Part shown: positions 1 through 7,620 of the stretch, one piece after another
Position numbering within the stretch: position 1 is the stretch's first letter
Layout: every line of letters starts with the position of its first letter
Source: CAZKUN01 sp964555935
GTDB lineage: Bacteria > Armatimonadota > Zipacnadia > Zipacnadales > VGFC01
NCBI GenBank assembly: GCA_964555935.1
Contig: CAZKUN010000262.1
Location: 1-12,493 of the forward strand
Length of the DNA stretch: 12,493 nt
Reading direction: 5' to 3'
Made by a program: the position numbers and the translations under genes
Notes under the pieces: generated by a model
Told to the model about the DNA's origin: nothing
Database searches by the model: none
The model's input: the letters and a program-made list of their open reading frames with translations, nothing else

Positions 1-38
1 AGGTACACCCAGATACTAACACTGAACCTGGACTCGCT
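1..38. other. Left edge, no gene recognised
   Basis: These bases follow the beta-helix stop codon. They are about half G+C, clearly lower than the rest of the window. No known element end or repeat is visible. Shifting the upstream gene by one base at its terminal C run would keep a frame open to the edge, but the resulting residues do not look like beta-helix sequence. The stretch is too short to identify. Confidence 0.3.
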
Positions 39-929
39 TTAGGGGGTAAGGCCACTGTCGTAGGCCGGCTCGGGCATGTAGGCGGGATTGTCTGAGGCGC
101 GCTTGTCGGCCTTGACATCGTAGACCTCGACCAGCTTCTCGGCCCGAGTGTTTTGGTAATAGGAGTTGGTGAACCGGTTGCCGCGGATCACGTTGAAGTT
201 GCCACTTCGGATGGCGAGCAGGCAGTGCGCCGCCACGGCGAAGGAATTCCCTTGCACGAGGTTGTGATCGCTGCTGTTGAGGATCAAACTGTCAAAGGCG
301 GAGTTGCGGAAAGTGCAATCCAGGAAGCGGCCGTAATCGCACTCGATCATCTTGACCGAGCCCTTGCCCGAGTTGTGGGCATCGAGGAACACGCAGCTCT
401 GGAAGGTGATGTGCGAGCAGTCGCGCCCGTAGACCCAGCCCTCCACGTCCCTGATGGTCAAGCCCTCAATGACGATGTGGCTGACGCCCTTGAGCGTGAC
501 GGTCCCGCGGCCGATGGAGTGCTCCTCGGAAGGGTAGCCGCTGCCCTTGTCACCAAGCACGACCTCCTCGCCTTCACGCGCCCTGAACACGATTGGTTGG
601 CCGAGCCGACCCGAGTGCTTGGGCCAGAGCACGTCATTCTCTTCATTGCTCGTGCCATTGCCATAGACGCCGCCGCGAATGACCACGACGTCCCCAGCCT
701 CAGCCCGGTCAGCCGCCTCCACGATGGTGTTGTAGGCATCGCCGTCCGTGCCGGAGTCATCACGACTGGCAATGGAGTAGCTGCCCGTGATGTCGGCGGA
801 TAGCTGCGAATCGACGAAGATGGAGGCGGCCTCGACACTGCCGGCACCCAGCCAGACATGCAGCAGGGCAACCGCTGCGCAGGCAATGATCGTCGCTGGC
901 GCTCGTTTCATCTCTCGCACCCTATCCAT
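39..929 (-). CDS. Secreted right-handed parallel beta-helix protein, probably C-terminally truncated
   Basis: About 296 residues. A basic N-terminus and a hydrophobic core ending in GAGSVEAA form a clear signal peptide, so the protein is exported. The mature part opens with FVDSQ, then GDVVVIRGGVYGNG and PIVFRAREGEEVVL, typical of the first coils of pectate-lyase-like beta-helices (DUF1565/PL-like). It continues with repeating strands of the form SHIVIEGLTIRD, SHITFQSCVF, GRFLDCTFRNS, HNLVQGNSF and FNVIRGNRF. Relatives are usually much longer, and the solenoid stops abruptly after AYMPEPAYDSGLTP, so the C-terminal half appears lost. The ATG at 929 follows GAGGAATC. Alternatives are the ATG at 911 (start of MKRAPATI) and the ATG at 989, which overlaps the upstream stop as ATGA. 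It is the last gene of the lyase operon. Role, inferred: binding or cleavage of acidic polysaccharide. Catalytic residues cannot be assigned. Confidence 0.8.
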   Translation of the reverse strand: MDRVREMKRAPATIIACAAVALLHVWLGAGSVEAASIFVDSQLSADITGSYSIASRDDSGTDGDAYNTIVEAADRAEAGDVVVIRGGVYGNGTSNEENDVLWPKHSGRLGQPIVFRAREGEEVVLGDKGSGYPSEEHSIGRGTVTLKGVSHIVIEGLTIRDVEGWVYGRDCSHITFQSCVFLDAHNSGKGSVKMIECDYGRFLDCTFRNSAFDSLILNSSDHNLVQGNSFAVAAHCLLAIRSGNFNVIRGNRFTNSYYQNTRAEKLVEVYDVKADKRASDNPAYMPEPAYDSGLTP

Positions 930-985
930 GATTCCTCGTATCAGCCCGAGCGACGACTGCCCATACTGTCGGCCCCGTCGCCGTC

Positions 986-3900
986 TCATCCCCTCGGCAG
1001 GAAGAACCGGTCATGGTCGACAGATACGTACGGCGGGAGCGTGCTGTCGAGCGTCAGCAGACTCCGCTTGGTCTTGTCGCCGAAGTGAATGGCCCACGTC
1101 TGTCCGCGCTGCTCGGGCTCGGGGGTCAGCTCCATCGTCACCGCGGCCTCCTCCGTGCCCACCCACTGCCTGCGCCCCGCCAGGTTGCCGTCTCGATCAT
1201 AGACGCAGACTACGTTCGGGTCGAGGTACTGGCGAAGGGCGAGTTCGGCACGCTCGCAGTCAGCGGGGACCATGAAGCACGCGCGCGGCTCCCGCACGAA
1301 GATCACCTGCTGGTGCATGGTGTCCAGGACCTCTCTCGGGAGGTCGGTCATCGGTATCTGCAGCGAGAGGTACTCCCCCACCTCCAGGGCGAGGGCATAC
1401 TCCCCCCGCTTCCCATCGGCGGGGACCTCGATCACCAGTTCCTTCTCCGGGCCGGTCTCGGGCTCAAGCACGCCCTCCTGAATGGTCGCCCCATCAGGTC
1501 CCGTGAGAGCGTACCGAGTCGGCTCCTCACGGGTTCTCCCCTGCCAAGTCACCGTGAACGCTCGATCATCTTCATCCAGCGCCACGATGCGGAAGGCGCC
1601 GGCGGCAAGCTCCATGATCTGCCTGCCGTAGTACGTCGGTCTGACCGGCTCTCCGTGCTGCGCCACGGCGTAGAGATAGAAAGGCAAGTCCTGGGACAGG
1701 TAGCCCATGTCGGTCGACGGCCCTCGCGTCCAGTAACCATCGTAGAAGCCGCCCGGATCGCGGTACACGCTGTCCAGGGCAATCTGCACGTGGCCGGCCA
1801 CGGCGGCCAGGTACTCCTCGCGCCCGAATACGTGGTACCCGTACGCGACCGGCCACAGGTGAGCATGCCCGTAATCGGTCGCGCTCTTGAGCCGCGTGGC
1901 ATACCAATCGCACCATCGCCGGAGACACTCCTCGGATTCGGGCGAGCCCGTCAGCTTGTGCAGGCGACCCAGCCACGGCGCGTATTGCGGCCACTGCTCG
2001 ATGGAGCCGTCATCGTATTGGCTGGCGAACATCGCCTCCGCGTGCGCCTCGATCAAAGGCAGCAACCGGTCGTCCCACCCGTGCTGGTACGCCGCAACGA
2101 GGGTCGCCAGCACCCCCGCCCCCTCGCGGTGATCCCTCCCCTTGCGAAACCGTTCCACGGCCGCCTCGGTCCACTGCTGCACGACGTCCAGCCCGCGCCG
2201 GTCGCCGGTGACGTAGTAGTTGTAGAGCATGAAGTCGGCCATGGAGTTGTAGTCGAAGAGGCGGCCGCCCGAATGCCACGGCACCAGCCCCTTGTAGTCG
2301 GTGAGCGCGCCCTTGATCTTCTGGCGCGGGTACTCCAGGCCCTCGAATTCAGGCGTCGAGTAGTGGCAGAACGCCAGGTCCATGCAATGGCGCGTGTTGC
2401 GGCGAGCGTGGTCGAGGTACTTCGGATCGCCCGAGCGCGCGTAGAGCAGCCAGGCCAGCCGAGGCGAACCGTGGTGCGTGTTGCGCCACGTGCGGTTCAC
2501 CCGCCAGCGCTTCTCCTCCATCGCCCACTCGTTGTGCCCGCTGCCGAAGACCCACATGCCGTAGTCGCGCGTGTACTCCCCCAGCCGCCGCTCGCAGTCG
2601 AACATGGCCGAGAGCGCCCACTCCGCCTGGGGGAATTGCTCCGGGTCACGGGGTTGCATTGGCATCGATCCGAAGGCCTCGGTCGCGCATACCCACTCCG
2701 GATCAGCCCAGCAGGCAACGCCCTTCTGGAATGCGTCAGCGGCCCCGGCGACGTCTTCGGTGTCCGCGTCGGTGGCGTGGAAGTGGTAGAGCATCTCGTG
2801 CGTTTTGGCTACGCCGATGGCGTTCGCGTTCTCAGTCGCGCCGGGGATGTAATAGAACTCGCTGGCATTCTCACGGTTGAACTTCGTTGGGTAATCGGCC
2901 GGAATGCTGAAATCCAGCTCCTGGCCCTCGTGGGCGAACGAGAGCATGTGCACGTTCGAGGCATCGGTATCGGCGAGGGCATGTCGGCGCGGGGTGTTGC
3001 GTCCCGGCCAGAAGTGCGCGATGAGTTGGTCTCCGGCCAGCTCAAGCTCCTTGGGGTAGTTCTGCCAGAAGTCGCGCACCGAAACCGTCAGCGCGCCCCG
3101 TGAGGTCGTGGCTCGAATCCAGCCTGGCGCGTGGCTGCCCTCGACGCGAGTTTCGGCCCCGCTGACGAAGAAGTGATCCCACGCGTCCTGTACGAGTGAG
3201 AGCCCGTCTCCGCCCTCGGCGCTCGCCTCTCCGTCAGTTCCCACAATGCCCGCCGCGGGGCTTGCCAGGGCCGTCGCCAGCGCGATGTCGCGGTACCGGA
3301 CCTCGCGGGAGTCGGCGGTGATGATGAAGGTGTGGGAGACCCGCAGGAAGGGTTGCCCGGCATACGCGTGGATCCGCGTCACGTACTGTCCCAGCCGCTC
3401 CCCGTCCGCCGACGCGTGCCAGCCGCTGGCCCTGATCACGACGCGCCGAGGTCCGCTCTCCTCAACGACCAGTTCGTCCGGACTCGCGAGCCCCGACTCG
3501 TAGCGAGTGCCGTCTTGGTCCACCATATAGGCGCCCGCGCCCTCGACGGCTGCGACGACCTGCTCGGTATCGCCAAAGAGTCCGTCGCGGTTGGTGTCGA
3601 GCCACGCCCGGTCAAGGAAGGTGAACGCGTCATTGCGCAGATCGAATCGCAGCGGGCCCGTTGTGACGGTGAGGCCGGTGGGGGTGTTCTCGACTGTCAG
3701 CGTGGAGTCCACCGGCGCGCGGTTCACGGACGCGCCGTGCTCCAACTGATACGTGGTTAGACGCTCAGCGTCGACTTGGGAGAGGAAGTCGAGCAGCAAC
3801 CACTTCACGAAGCCATCCGGGGCCCAACGGGCAGTCACCCGCACCTGGCAGGGGACCTCGCGGCCCGACGGGTCCAGCAGGCGGACGTTGTCGCCGTCTC

Positions 3901-4075
3901 TCAGGGCGCCATCAGGAAACGGCACGCCGACCGTCACCGGCCATTCCCCGTTCGGTGTGGCCATCGGCTGCACGACGAGCGGCACCGAGTCGGGGGCGGC
4001 AGGTGGGTCTGCTCTGCCCGAGGTGGACGCCAGGCAGCAGGCGAGCAGTGCAAACGGCAGTAGTCGCGCTCTCAT
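986..4075 (-). CDS. Secreted PcRGLX/YetA-like exo-rhamnogalacturonan lyase homologue (PL26-type)
   Basis: 1029 residues from the ATG at 4075, with signal peptide MRARLLPFALLACCLASTSG; the LLAC at 10-13 could be a lipobox but lies unusually early. Domains in order: N-terminal RIFT-barrel-like domain at about 30-115 (NGEWPVTVGVPFPDGAL, DGFVKWLLLDF), central beta-sandwich at about 120-395, alpha/alpha-toroid at about 400-815, and a C-terminal beta-rich domain at about 825-1029. The toroid carries the family-like blocks YGMWVFGSGHNEW (505-517), WRNTHHGSPRLAWLLY (530-545) and LVPWHSGGRLFDYNSMADF (597-615). This order matches the fungal exo-rhamnogalacturonan lyase fold, which removes unsaturated disaccharides from rhamnogalacturonan-I chain ends. 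The substrate here is inferred from that family and is not proven. The ATG overlaps the upstream stop as ATGA, indicating translational coupling. An in-frame extension to 4366 lies inside the upstream gene and is rejected. Confidence 0.85.
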   Translation of the reverse strand: MRARLLPFALLACCLASTSGRADPPAAPDSVPLVVQPMATPNGEWPVTVGVPFPDGALRDGDNVRLLDPSGREVPCQVRVTARWAPDGFVKWLLLDFLSQVDAERLTTYQLEHGASVNRAPVDSTLTVENTPTGLTVTTGPLRFDLRNDAFTFLDRAWLDTNRDGLFGDTEQVVAAVEGAGAYMVDQDGTRYESGLASPDELVVEESGPRRVVIRASGWHASADGERLGQYVTRIHAYAGQPFLRVSHTFIITADSREVRYRDIALATALASPAAGIVGTDGEASAEGGDGLSLVQDAWDHFFVSGAETRVEGSHAPGWIRATTSRGALTVSVRDFWQNYPKELELAGDQLIAHFWPGRNTPRRHALADTDASNVHMLSFAHEGQELDFSIPADYPTKFNRENASEFYYIPGATENANAIGVAKTHEMLYHFHATDADTEDVAGAADAFQKGVACWADPEWVCATEAFGSMPMQPRDPEQFPQAEWALSAMFDCERRLGEYTRDYGMWVFGSGHNEWAMEEKRWRVNRTWRNTHHGSPRLAWLLYARSGDPKYLDHARRNTRHCMDLAFCHYSTPEFEGLEYPRQKIKGALTDYKGLVPWHSGGRLFDYNSMADFMLYNYYVTGDRRGLDVVQQWTEAAVERFRKGRDHREGAGVLATLVAAYQHGWDDRLLPLIEAHAEAMFASQYDDGSIEQWPQYAPWLGRLHKLTGSPESEECLRRWCDWYATRLKSATDYGHAHLWPVAYGYHVFGREEYLAAVAGHVQIALDSVYRDPGGFYDGYWTRGPSTDMGYLSQDLPFYLYAVAQHGEPVRPTYYGRQIMELAAGAFRIVALDEDDRAFTVTWQGRTREEPTRYALTGPDGATIQEGVLEPETGPEKELVIEVPADGKRGEYALALEVGEYLSLQIPMTDLPREVLDTMHQQVIFVREPRACFMVPADCERAELALRQYLDPNVVCVYDRDGNLAGRRQWVGTEEAAVTMELTPEPEQRGQTWAIHFGDKTKRSLLTLDSTLPPYVSVDHDRFFLPRG

Positions 4076-5805
4076 GGCTTCACCACGAGCTTCACGCGGC
4101 CCATGAGGCCGCCGGGACCATCGCGGTTGAGGCAGACCACGGTGACTTGGGCGCGAACGCCCGACTCGATGTGGCCCGAGACTGGGACGGTGGGGCGCAG
4201 TCTGTCGACCCACTGGCCGTTGACATAGACGTGTCCAGCGCCGTGACCGAGCCCGGCGAATGCGAGAGCCGGCTCCTGCGTCTCCGGCTGGACGTCCTCG
4301 GGGACATCGAACCACACGCGGTACACGCCGGGGCCATTTGCGCGCGTCCCCTGCGATTGCCAGCAACTCGTGCTCTCAATGGCGAACCAGGCAGCGTCGT
4401 CGCAGCTCGGACGGGTCCAGTTGGAGTATCGCACCTTCATCTCGGGGTCGAACCTGAACTTCCACAATTCGGGCAGTTCGCCAACCACTCGGTAACCCTC
4501 CGCCTGCCGCGCCGCCCAGAAGTCGGAGTCGCGCTCTTGCGCCTCCGCATCGGCGGATGAGTAGTCGGTGAGATCGGCGAAGGGCTCCGGTTCCCAACCG
4601 AGGTCGTGCGGTCGATGTCCGTCGATGTTTGCTTGCCAGTATTCGCGCATCACTGGCGTGGGATCGGACGTGAGAAAGTTCGATTCGCCATCGGCTCCCC
4701 ACTCCCCCCACTGCCAGGCGTATCGGTCCGACGCAGCAAGAGCGTTGTGCACTGCATGCCTATGACGCTCCGGGTTACGCTGGTTGGCCCGCGCGTCGGT
4801 TGGGCTAAACCGGCCAGTGGCCTCGTAGCCGGCGTCGGTCCAGATGCCGGCGGAGAATGTGATCCGCTCCCTCGCGAGGTCGGGCACGGCGCTTACCGCG
4901 AGCGACTGCTCCAAACAGGCGTCCCTGTGGACCAGCATGTCCTTATACTGGGAGTCGAGGTATGTCGACTCCGCGCCGCTGACCAGCGTCGCCTCGTCTC
5001 CGAGGCCCGAGAGCACTCCATCCACGAAGGCCGCCCAGAGCCCCGAGTCTGTCTCCTCAAGCGGCTTGCCGAACTGCAGCGACCGCGCCCACGCGACCTC
5101 GTAGAGACCGGCGATGGTGAAGATGACGATGCCCGGATACTCAGACGTCAGCGCCTCGACCCACTCCCGGCCGCGTTGGCGGACCTTCGCGGCGACGGCA
5201 GCGAAAGGCCTCGGCGCGGCCTCGCCGGTGATCTGGTAGTCGCTCTTCGCGTAGAGCGGATAGTCCCATGGCTGACGCCAAACACCATAGGCCCCGCCGC
5301 CATAGCCCTCCATGTCGAAGACGATCCCGGCAAAGCCCAGTTCCTTGGCGATTCCGGCTCCCAGCCTCGCGTTCGCAAGCACGATGTCCCAGTGCTCGTC
5401 GTTGAACCAGTCGGGTGGCGCGCTGCCCTCCGCGTGTGAGGCCATCCAGAGGAAGTTGTCCGTCAAGCGGCCCCAGTCATCCACCGACTTGAGCGCGTCG
5501 ATGTCTCGGCCAAACTCCGCGCGCTGTCGTCGCTCCACATCCCACCAGCGGAATGCCATGGGGCCGTCGGCGTCGATCGACAGGCTGAAACAGAGCCCGT
5601 CGTACCCCGTCTCCTGCCAGACACCAACCAGCGCGGGCACATCGACAGCGCGAGTATGGTAAGTCAGCGTCTGTGACACGCGGATCAGCTTCTTGCCTTC
5701 GACATTGGATACCGCGGGCTCCGGGCCCGACTCCGCCGCAAGCGCGGGCGCGCGCGTGATGACTATGAGAAGAAGGCAGAGCGCGATCGAGGAGATCGGA
5801 GGCAT
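4072..5805 (-). CDS. Secreted TIM-barrel glycoside-hydrolase-like protein with C-terminal sugar-binding-type module
   Basis: 577 residues starting at the ATG at 5805, supported by GGAGA eight bases upstream and a signal peptide, MPPISSIALCLLLIVITRAP, ending ALAA. Residues about 40-400 alternate strands and helices like a (beta/alpha)8 barrel: YDGLCFSLSID near 68-78, GFAGIVFDMEGYGGG at 157-171, YPGIVIFTIAGLYE near 223-236, LVSGAESTYLD at 274-284, and WQWGEWG at 364-370. D164, E166, E279 and E368 sit at strand ends and are candidate acidic catalytic residues. Residues about 440-577 form a galactose-binding-like beta-sandwich (GVYRVWFDVPEDV, HVYVNGQWV) of the kind attached to GH2-like enzymes. 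I cannot assign a numbered GH family. It is the first gene of the operon and overlaps the lyase gene by ATGA, so it probably acts on the same polysaccharide or its side chains. Confidence 0.75.
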   Translation of the reverse strand: MPPISSIALCLLLIVITRAPALAAESGPEPAVSNVEGKKLIRVSQTLTYHTRAVDVPALVGVWQETGYDGLCFSLSIDADGPMAFRWWDVERRQRAEFGRDIDALKSVDDWGRLTDNFLWMASHAEGSAPPDWFNDEHWDIVLANARLGAGIAKELGFAGIVFDMEGYGGGAYGVWRQPWDYPLYAKSDYQITGEAAPRPFAAVAAKVRQRGREWVEALTSEYPGIVIFTIAGLYEVAWARSLQFGKPLEETDSGLWAAFVDGVLSGLGDEATLVSGAESTYLDSQYKDMLVHRDACLEQSLAVSAVPDLARERITFSAGIWTDAGYEATGRFSPTDARANQRNPERHRHAVHNALAASDRYAWQWGEWGADGESNFLTSDPTPVMREYWQANIDGHRPHDLGWEPEPFADLTDYSSADAEAQERDSDFWAARQAEGYRVVGELPELWKFRFDPEMKVRYSNWTRPSCDDAAWFAIESTSCWQSQGTRANGPGVYRVWFDVPEDVQPETQEPALAFAGLGHGAGHVYVNGQWVDRLRPTVPVSGHIESGVRAQVTVVCLNRDGPGGLMGRVKLVVKP

Positions 5806-5883
5806 ATTGCGTTCTCCAGTCTGCCAGCATCCGAATGCCCGGACACCCGATGCGTGAGATGCTACAGATGGGGCGGGCAAGGC

Positions 5884-5932
5884 GGCTCCGTGGCTGAACA
5901 GCAGGCCCTTCGCCAGCCAGCTTCCCGGAGCC
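5884..5932. repeat. Bulged inverted repeat upstream of operon
   Basis: GGCTCCG at 5884-5890 pairs with CGGAGCC at 5926-5932, and TGGCTG at 5891-5896 pairs with CAGCCA at 5914-5919. Together they give 13 pairs with a 17-base loop and a six-base one-sided bulge (5920-5925). It lies 79-127 bases before the TIM-barrel start codon. It could be a leader RNA hairpin or chance pairing in GC-rich DNA. Confidence 0.35.
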
Positions 5933-6083
5933 TGCGCGCCGACCGATTGAGGAGGTCTCTGCCTGCCGACGACGGAACGGGAATCTCGTGTCTGGTCTGA
6001 CTGAGAGGCGATGCGCTCTCCCCCGACATGTCCCCCTGGCTCAGCCTGAGGATAGCCATCCAGCCCGGCGACAAACCACTGCG

Positions 6084-6089
6084 AAAGGA
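6084..6089 (+). promoter_or_regulatory. Ribosome binding site deciding a TTG start
   Basis: AAAGGA sits eight bases before the TTG at 6098 but fourteen before the ATG at 6104. Spacing therefore favours TTG as the initiation codon of the beta-propeller gene. Confidence 0.5.
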
Positions 6090-6097
6090 CGTGGCGC

Positions 6098-7603
6098 TTG
6101 AGAATGCAGCCACTCATGCTACCATTACTGACCATCGGCATCGCGAGCGCGTCCCGCGCGGACGAGCCATTCCTGATTCGCGTCATCGACGAGCAGACCG
6201 GGCGGGGAGTGCCACTCGTCGAGTTGCTCACCACCAACCAAATCCAGCACGTCACCGACAACAACGGGTTGGTCGCCTTCGACGAGCCTGGCCTGCTTGG
6301 CGAGAGGGTCTTCTTCCACGTGCAGAGCCATGGCTACGAGTTCCCGCCCGACCGGTTCGAGTATCGTGGTACCGCGCTCGATACTGAGGTCGACGGCGAG
6401 GCCACGCTGAAGCTCAAACGCATCAACATCGCCGAACGCCTGTATCGAGTCACCGGAGCCGGCCTCTACCGCGACACGCTCATCGCGGGCCTCGAGGCGC
6501 CTCTCGCCGAGCCCTTGCTGAACGGTCTCGTCCTCGGCCAGGACAGCGTGGTCAACGCCGTCTACAACGGGAAGGTGCATTGGTTCTGGGGCGACACGAA
6601 CCGGCCCGCTTACCCGCTTGGGAACTTCCACGTCCCCGGCGCCACGTCGCTGCTACCCGCGGACGGCGGCCTCGACCCGAGCGTGGGCATCGACCTCGCG
6701 TACTTCTTGGATGACCGTGGTTTCGCCAAGGAGACCTGTCACATGCCCGGAGCCGGGCCGACGTGGATCAACGGACTCACGGTGCTGCGCGATCCCGATG
6801 GGCGGGAGCGAATGTTCGCGACCTATGCGAAGATCAGGAAGGTGCTGGAGACCTACGAGCGGGGCATCGTCGAGTTCAACGACGAGACGAAGCAGTTTGA
6901 GAAACGCATGATGTTCCCCGTGGACGCGCCGGCCGCGCCGCACGGACACCCTCTTCTTTACACTGATGACGGCGTGGAGCACGTGCACTTCGGGGACCCG
7001 TATCCACTCACCCGGACAGTCGCCGACCCAGCGCACGTTCTCGACCTGTCCACGTACGAGTGTTTCACCTGTCTCTCACCCGAGGGCGAAGTCGAGCGCG
7101 CCGAGGACGGCTTGGTGGGCTGGGCATGGCGGCGGGACGCCAAGCCGCTGACCCAGAAAGCCGAGGCCGAACTCGTGAAGGAAGGCAAGCTTCAGCCAGA
7201 GGAGGCGCGCCTGCAACTGCGCGATGCGGAATCTGGTGACCCCGTGACGGCTCACCGCGGTTCGGTCTACTGGAACGAGTACCTTCAGCGGTGGGTGATG
7301 ATAGCGACCCAGGCCGGCGGCACATCAATGCTGGGCGAGGTCTGGTGTGCGGCGGCCGATTCACCCACCGGCCCGTGGACGACTGCGCGCAAGATCGTCA
7401 CCCACGATCGGTACAGCTTCTACAACCCGAAGCAGCATCCGATGCTCGCCCAGGACAACGGGCGCATCATCTTCTTCGAGGGCACGTACACGCGCACGTT
7501 TTCGGGCAATCCTCGACCCACGCCTCGCTACGACTACAACCAAGTGATGTACCGCCTCGACCTCGCCGACCCGCGACTCGCCCTGTCTCCGCCAGCGCCT
7601 TGA
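6098..7603 (+). CDS. Secreted beta-propeller-like protein with N-terminal carboxypeptidase-regulatory-like domain
   Basis: 501 residues. The N-terminus (MLPLLTIGIASASRA) is a short signal peptide. Residues about 25-112 resemble a carboxypeptidase-regulatory/transthyretin-like beta-sandwich (IRVIDEQTGRGVPLVELLT, TDNNGLVAFDEPGLLG). The rest (about 113-490) has blade-like repeats seen in five-bladed propellers related to DUF4185/GH43-type folds: VLGQDSVVNAVYNGKVHWFW GDTN near 145-167, GRERMFATYAKI near 235-246, VYWNEYLQRWVMIATQ near 390-405, and EVWCAAADSPTGPWTTARKI near 414-432. To my knowledge long proteins of this layout are common in Planctomycetota and usually annotated as hypothetical. Several Asp/Glu residues could be catalytic, but I cannot name a reaction. 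It is transcribed away from the lyase operon and may share its regulation. Start: TTG at 6098 by RBS spacing, with the ATG at 6104 as alternative. Confidence 0.75.
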   Translation: MRMQPLMLPLLTIGIASASRADEPFLIRVIDEQTGRGVPLVELLTTNQIQHVTDNNGLVAFDEPGLLGERVFFHVQSHGYEFPPDRFEYRGTALDTEVDGEATLKLKRINIAERLYRVTGAGLYRDTLIAGLEAPLAEPLLNGLVLGQDSVVNAVYNGKVHWFWGDTNRPAYPLGNFHVPGATSLLPADGGLDPSVGIDLAYFLDDRGFAKETCHMPGAGPTWINGLTVLRDPDGRERMFATYAKIRKVLETYERGIVEFNDETKQFEKRMMFPVDAPAAPHGHPLLYTDDGVEHVHFGDPYPLTRTVADPAHVLDLSTYECFTCLSPEGEVERAEDGLVGWAWRRDAKPLTQKAEAELVKEGKLQPEEARLQLRDAESGDPVTAHRGSVYWNEYLQRWVMIATQAGGTSMLGEVWCAAADSPTGPWTTARKIVTHDRYSFYNPKQHPMLAQDNGRIIFFEGTYTRTFSGNPRPTPRYDYNQVMYRLDLADPRLALSPPAP

Positions 7604-7620
7604 GCACGGACATGCGCCGT

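Larger units (their letters stand above)
5806..6097. other. Divergent intergenic region between secreted-enzyme operon and beta-propeller gene
   Basis: This 292-base gap must hold the promoters for both the leftward operon and the rightward gene. No convincing -35/-10 pair is visible on either strand. It contains a bulged inverted repeat (5884-5932), the palindrome GACATGTC at 6025-6032, and the interrupted palindrome CTCAGCCTGAG at 6040-6050, any of which could be an operator. Reading frames that cross the gap have no sensible protein content. Confidence 0.5.

Noticed and set aside
1013..3103. Long plus-strand open frame (696 codons) opposite the lyase gene
   Set aside because: It mirrors the minus-strand lyase gene. 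Its composition is rich in Arg, His and Val with no domain pattern, as expected for an antisense frame in GC-rich DNA.
4076..4366. N-terminal extension of the lyase frame
   Set aside because: It lies inside the upstream TIM-barrel gene, is Arg/Pro-rich, and the signal peptide begins at the ATG at 4075.
5806..6264. N-terminal extension of the TIM-barrel frame into the divergent gene
   Set aside because: A ribosome-binding site and signal peptide fix the start at 5805; the extension overlaps the propeller gene and has no coherent content.
7604..7620. Possible bidirectional terminator between convergent genes
   Set aside because: Only a four-base stem (ACGG/CCGT) and no T run, so not callable.
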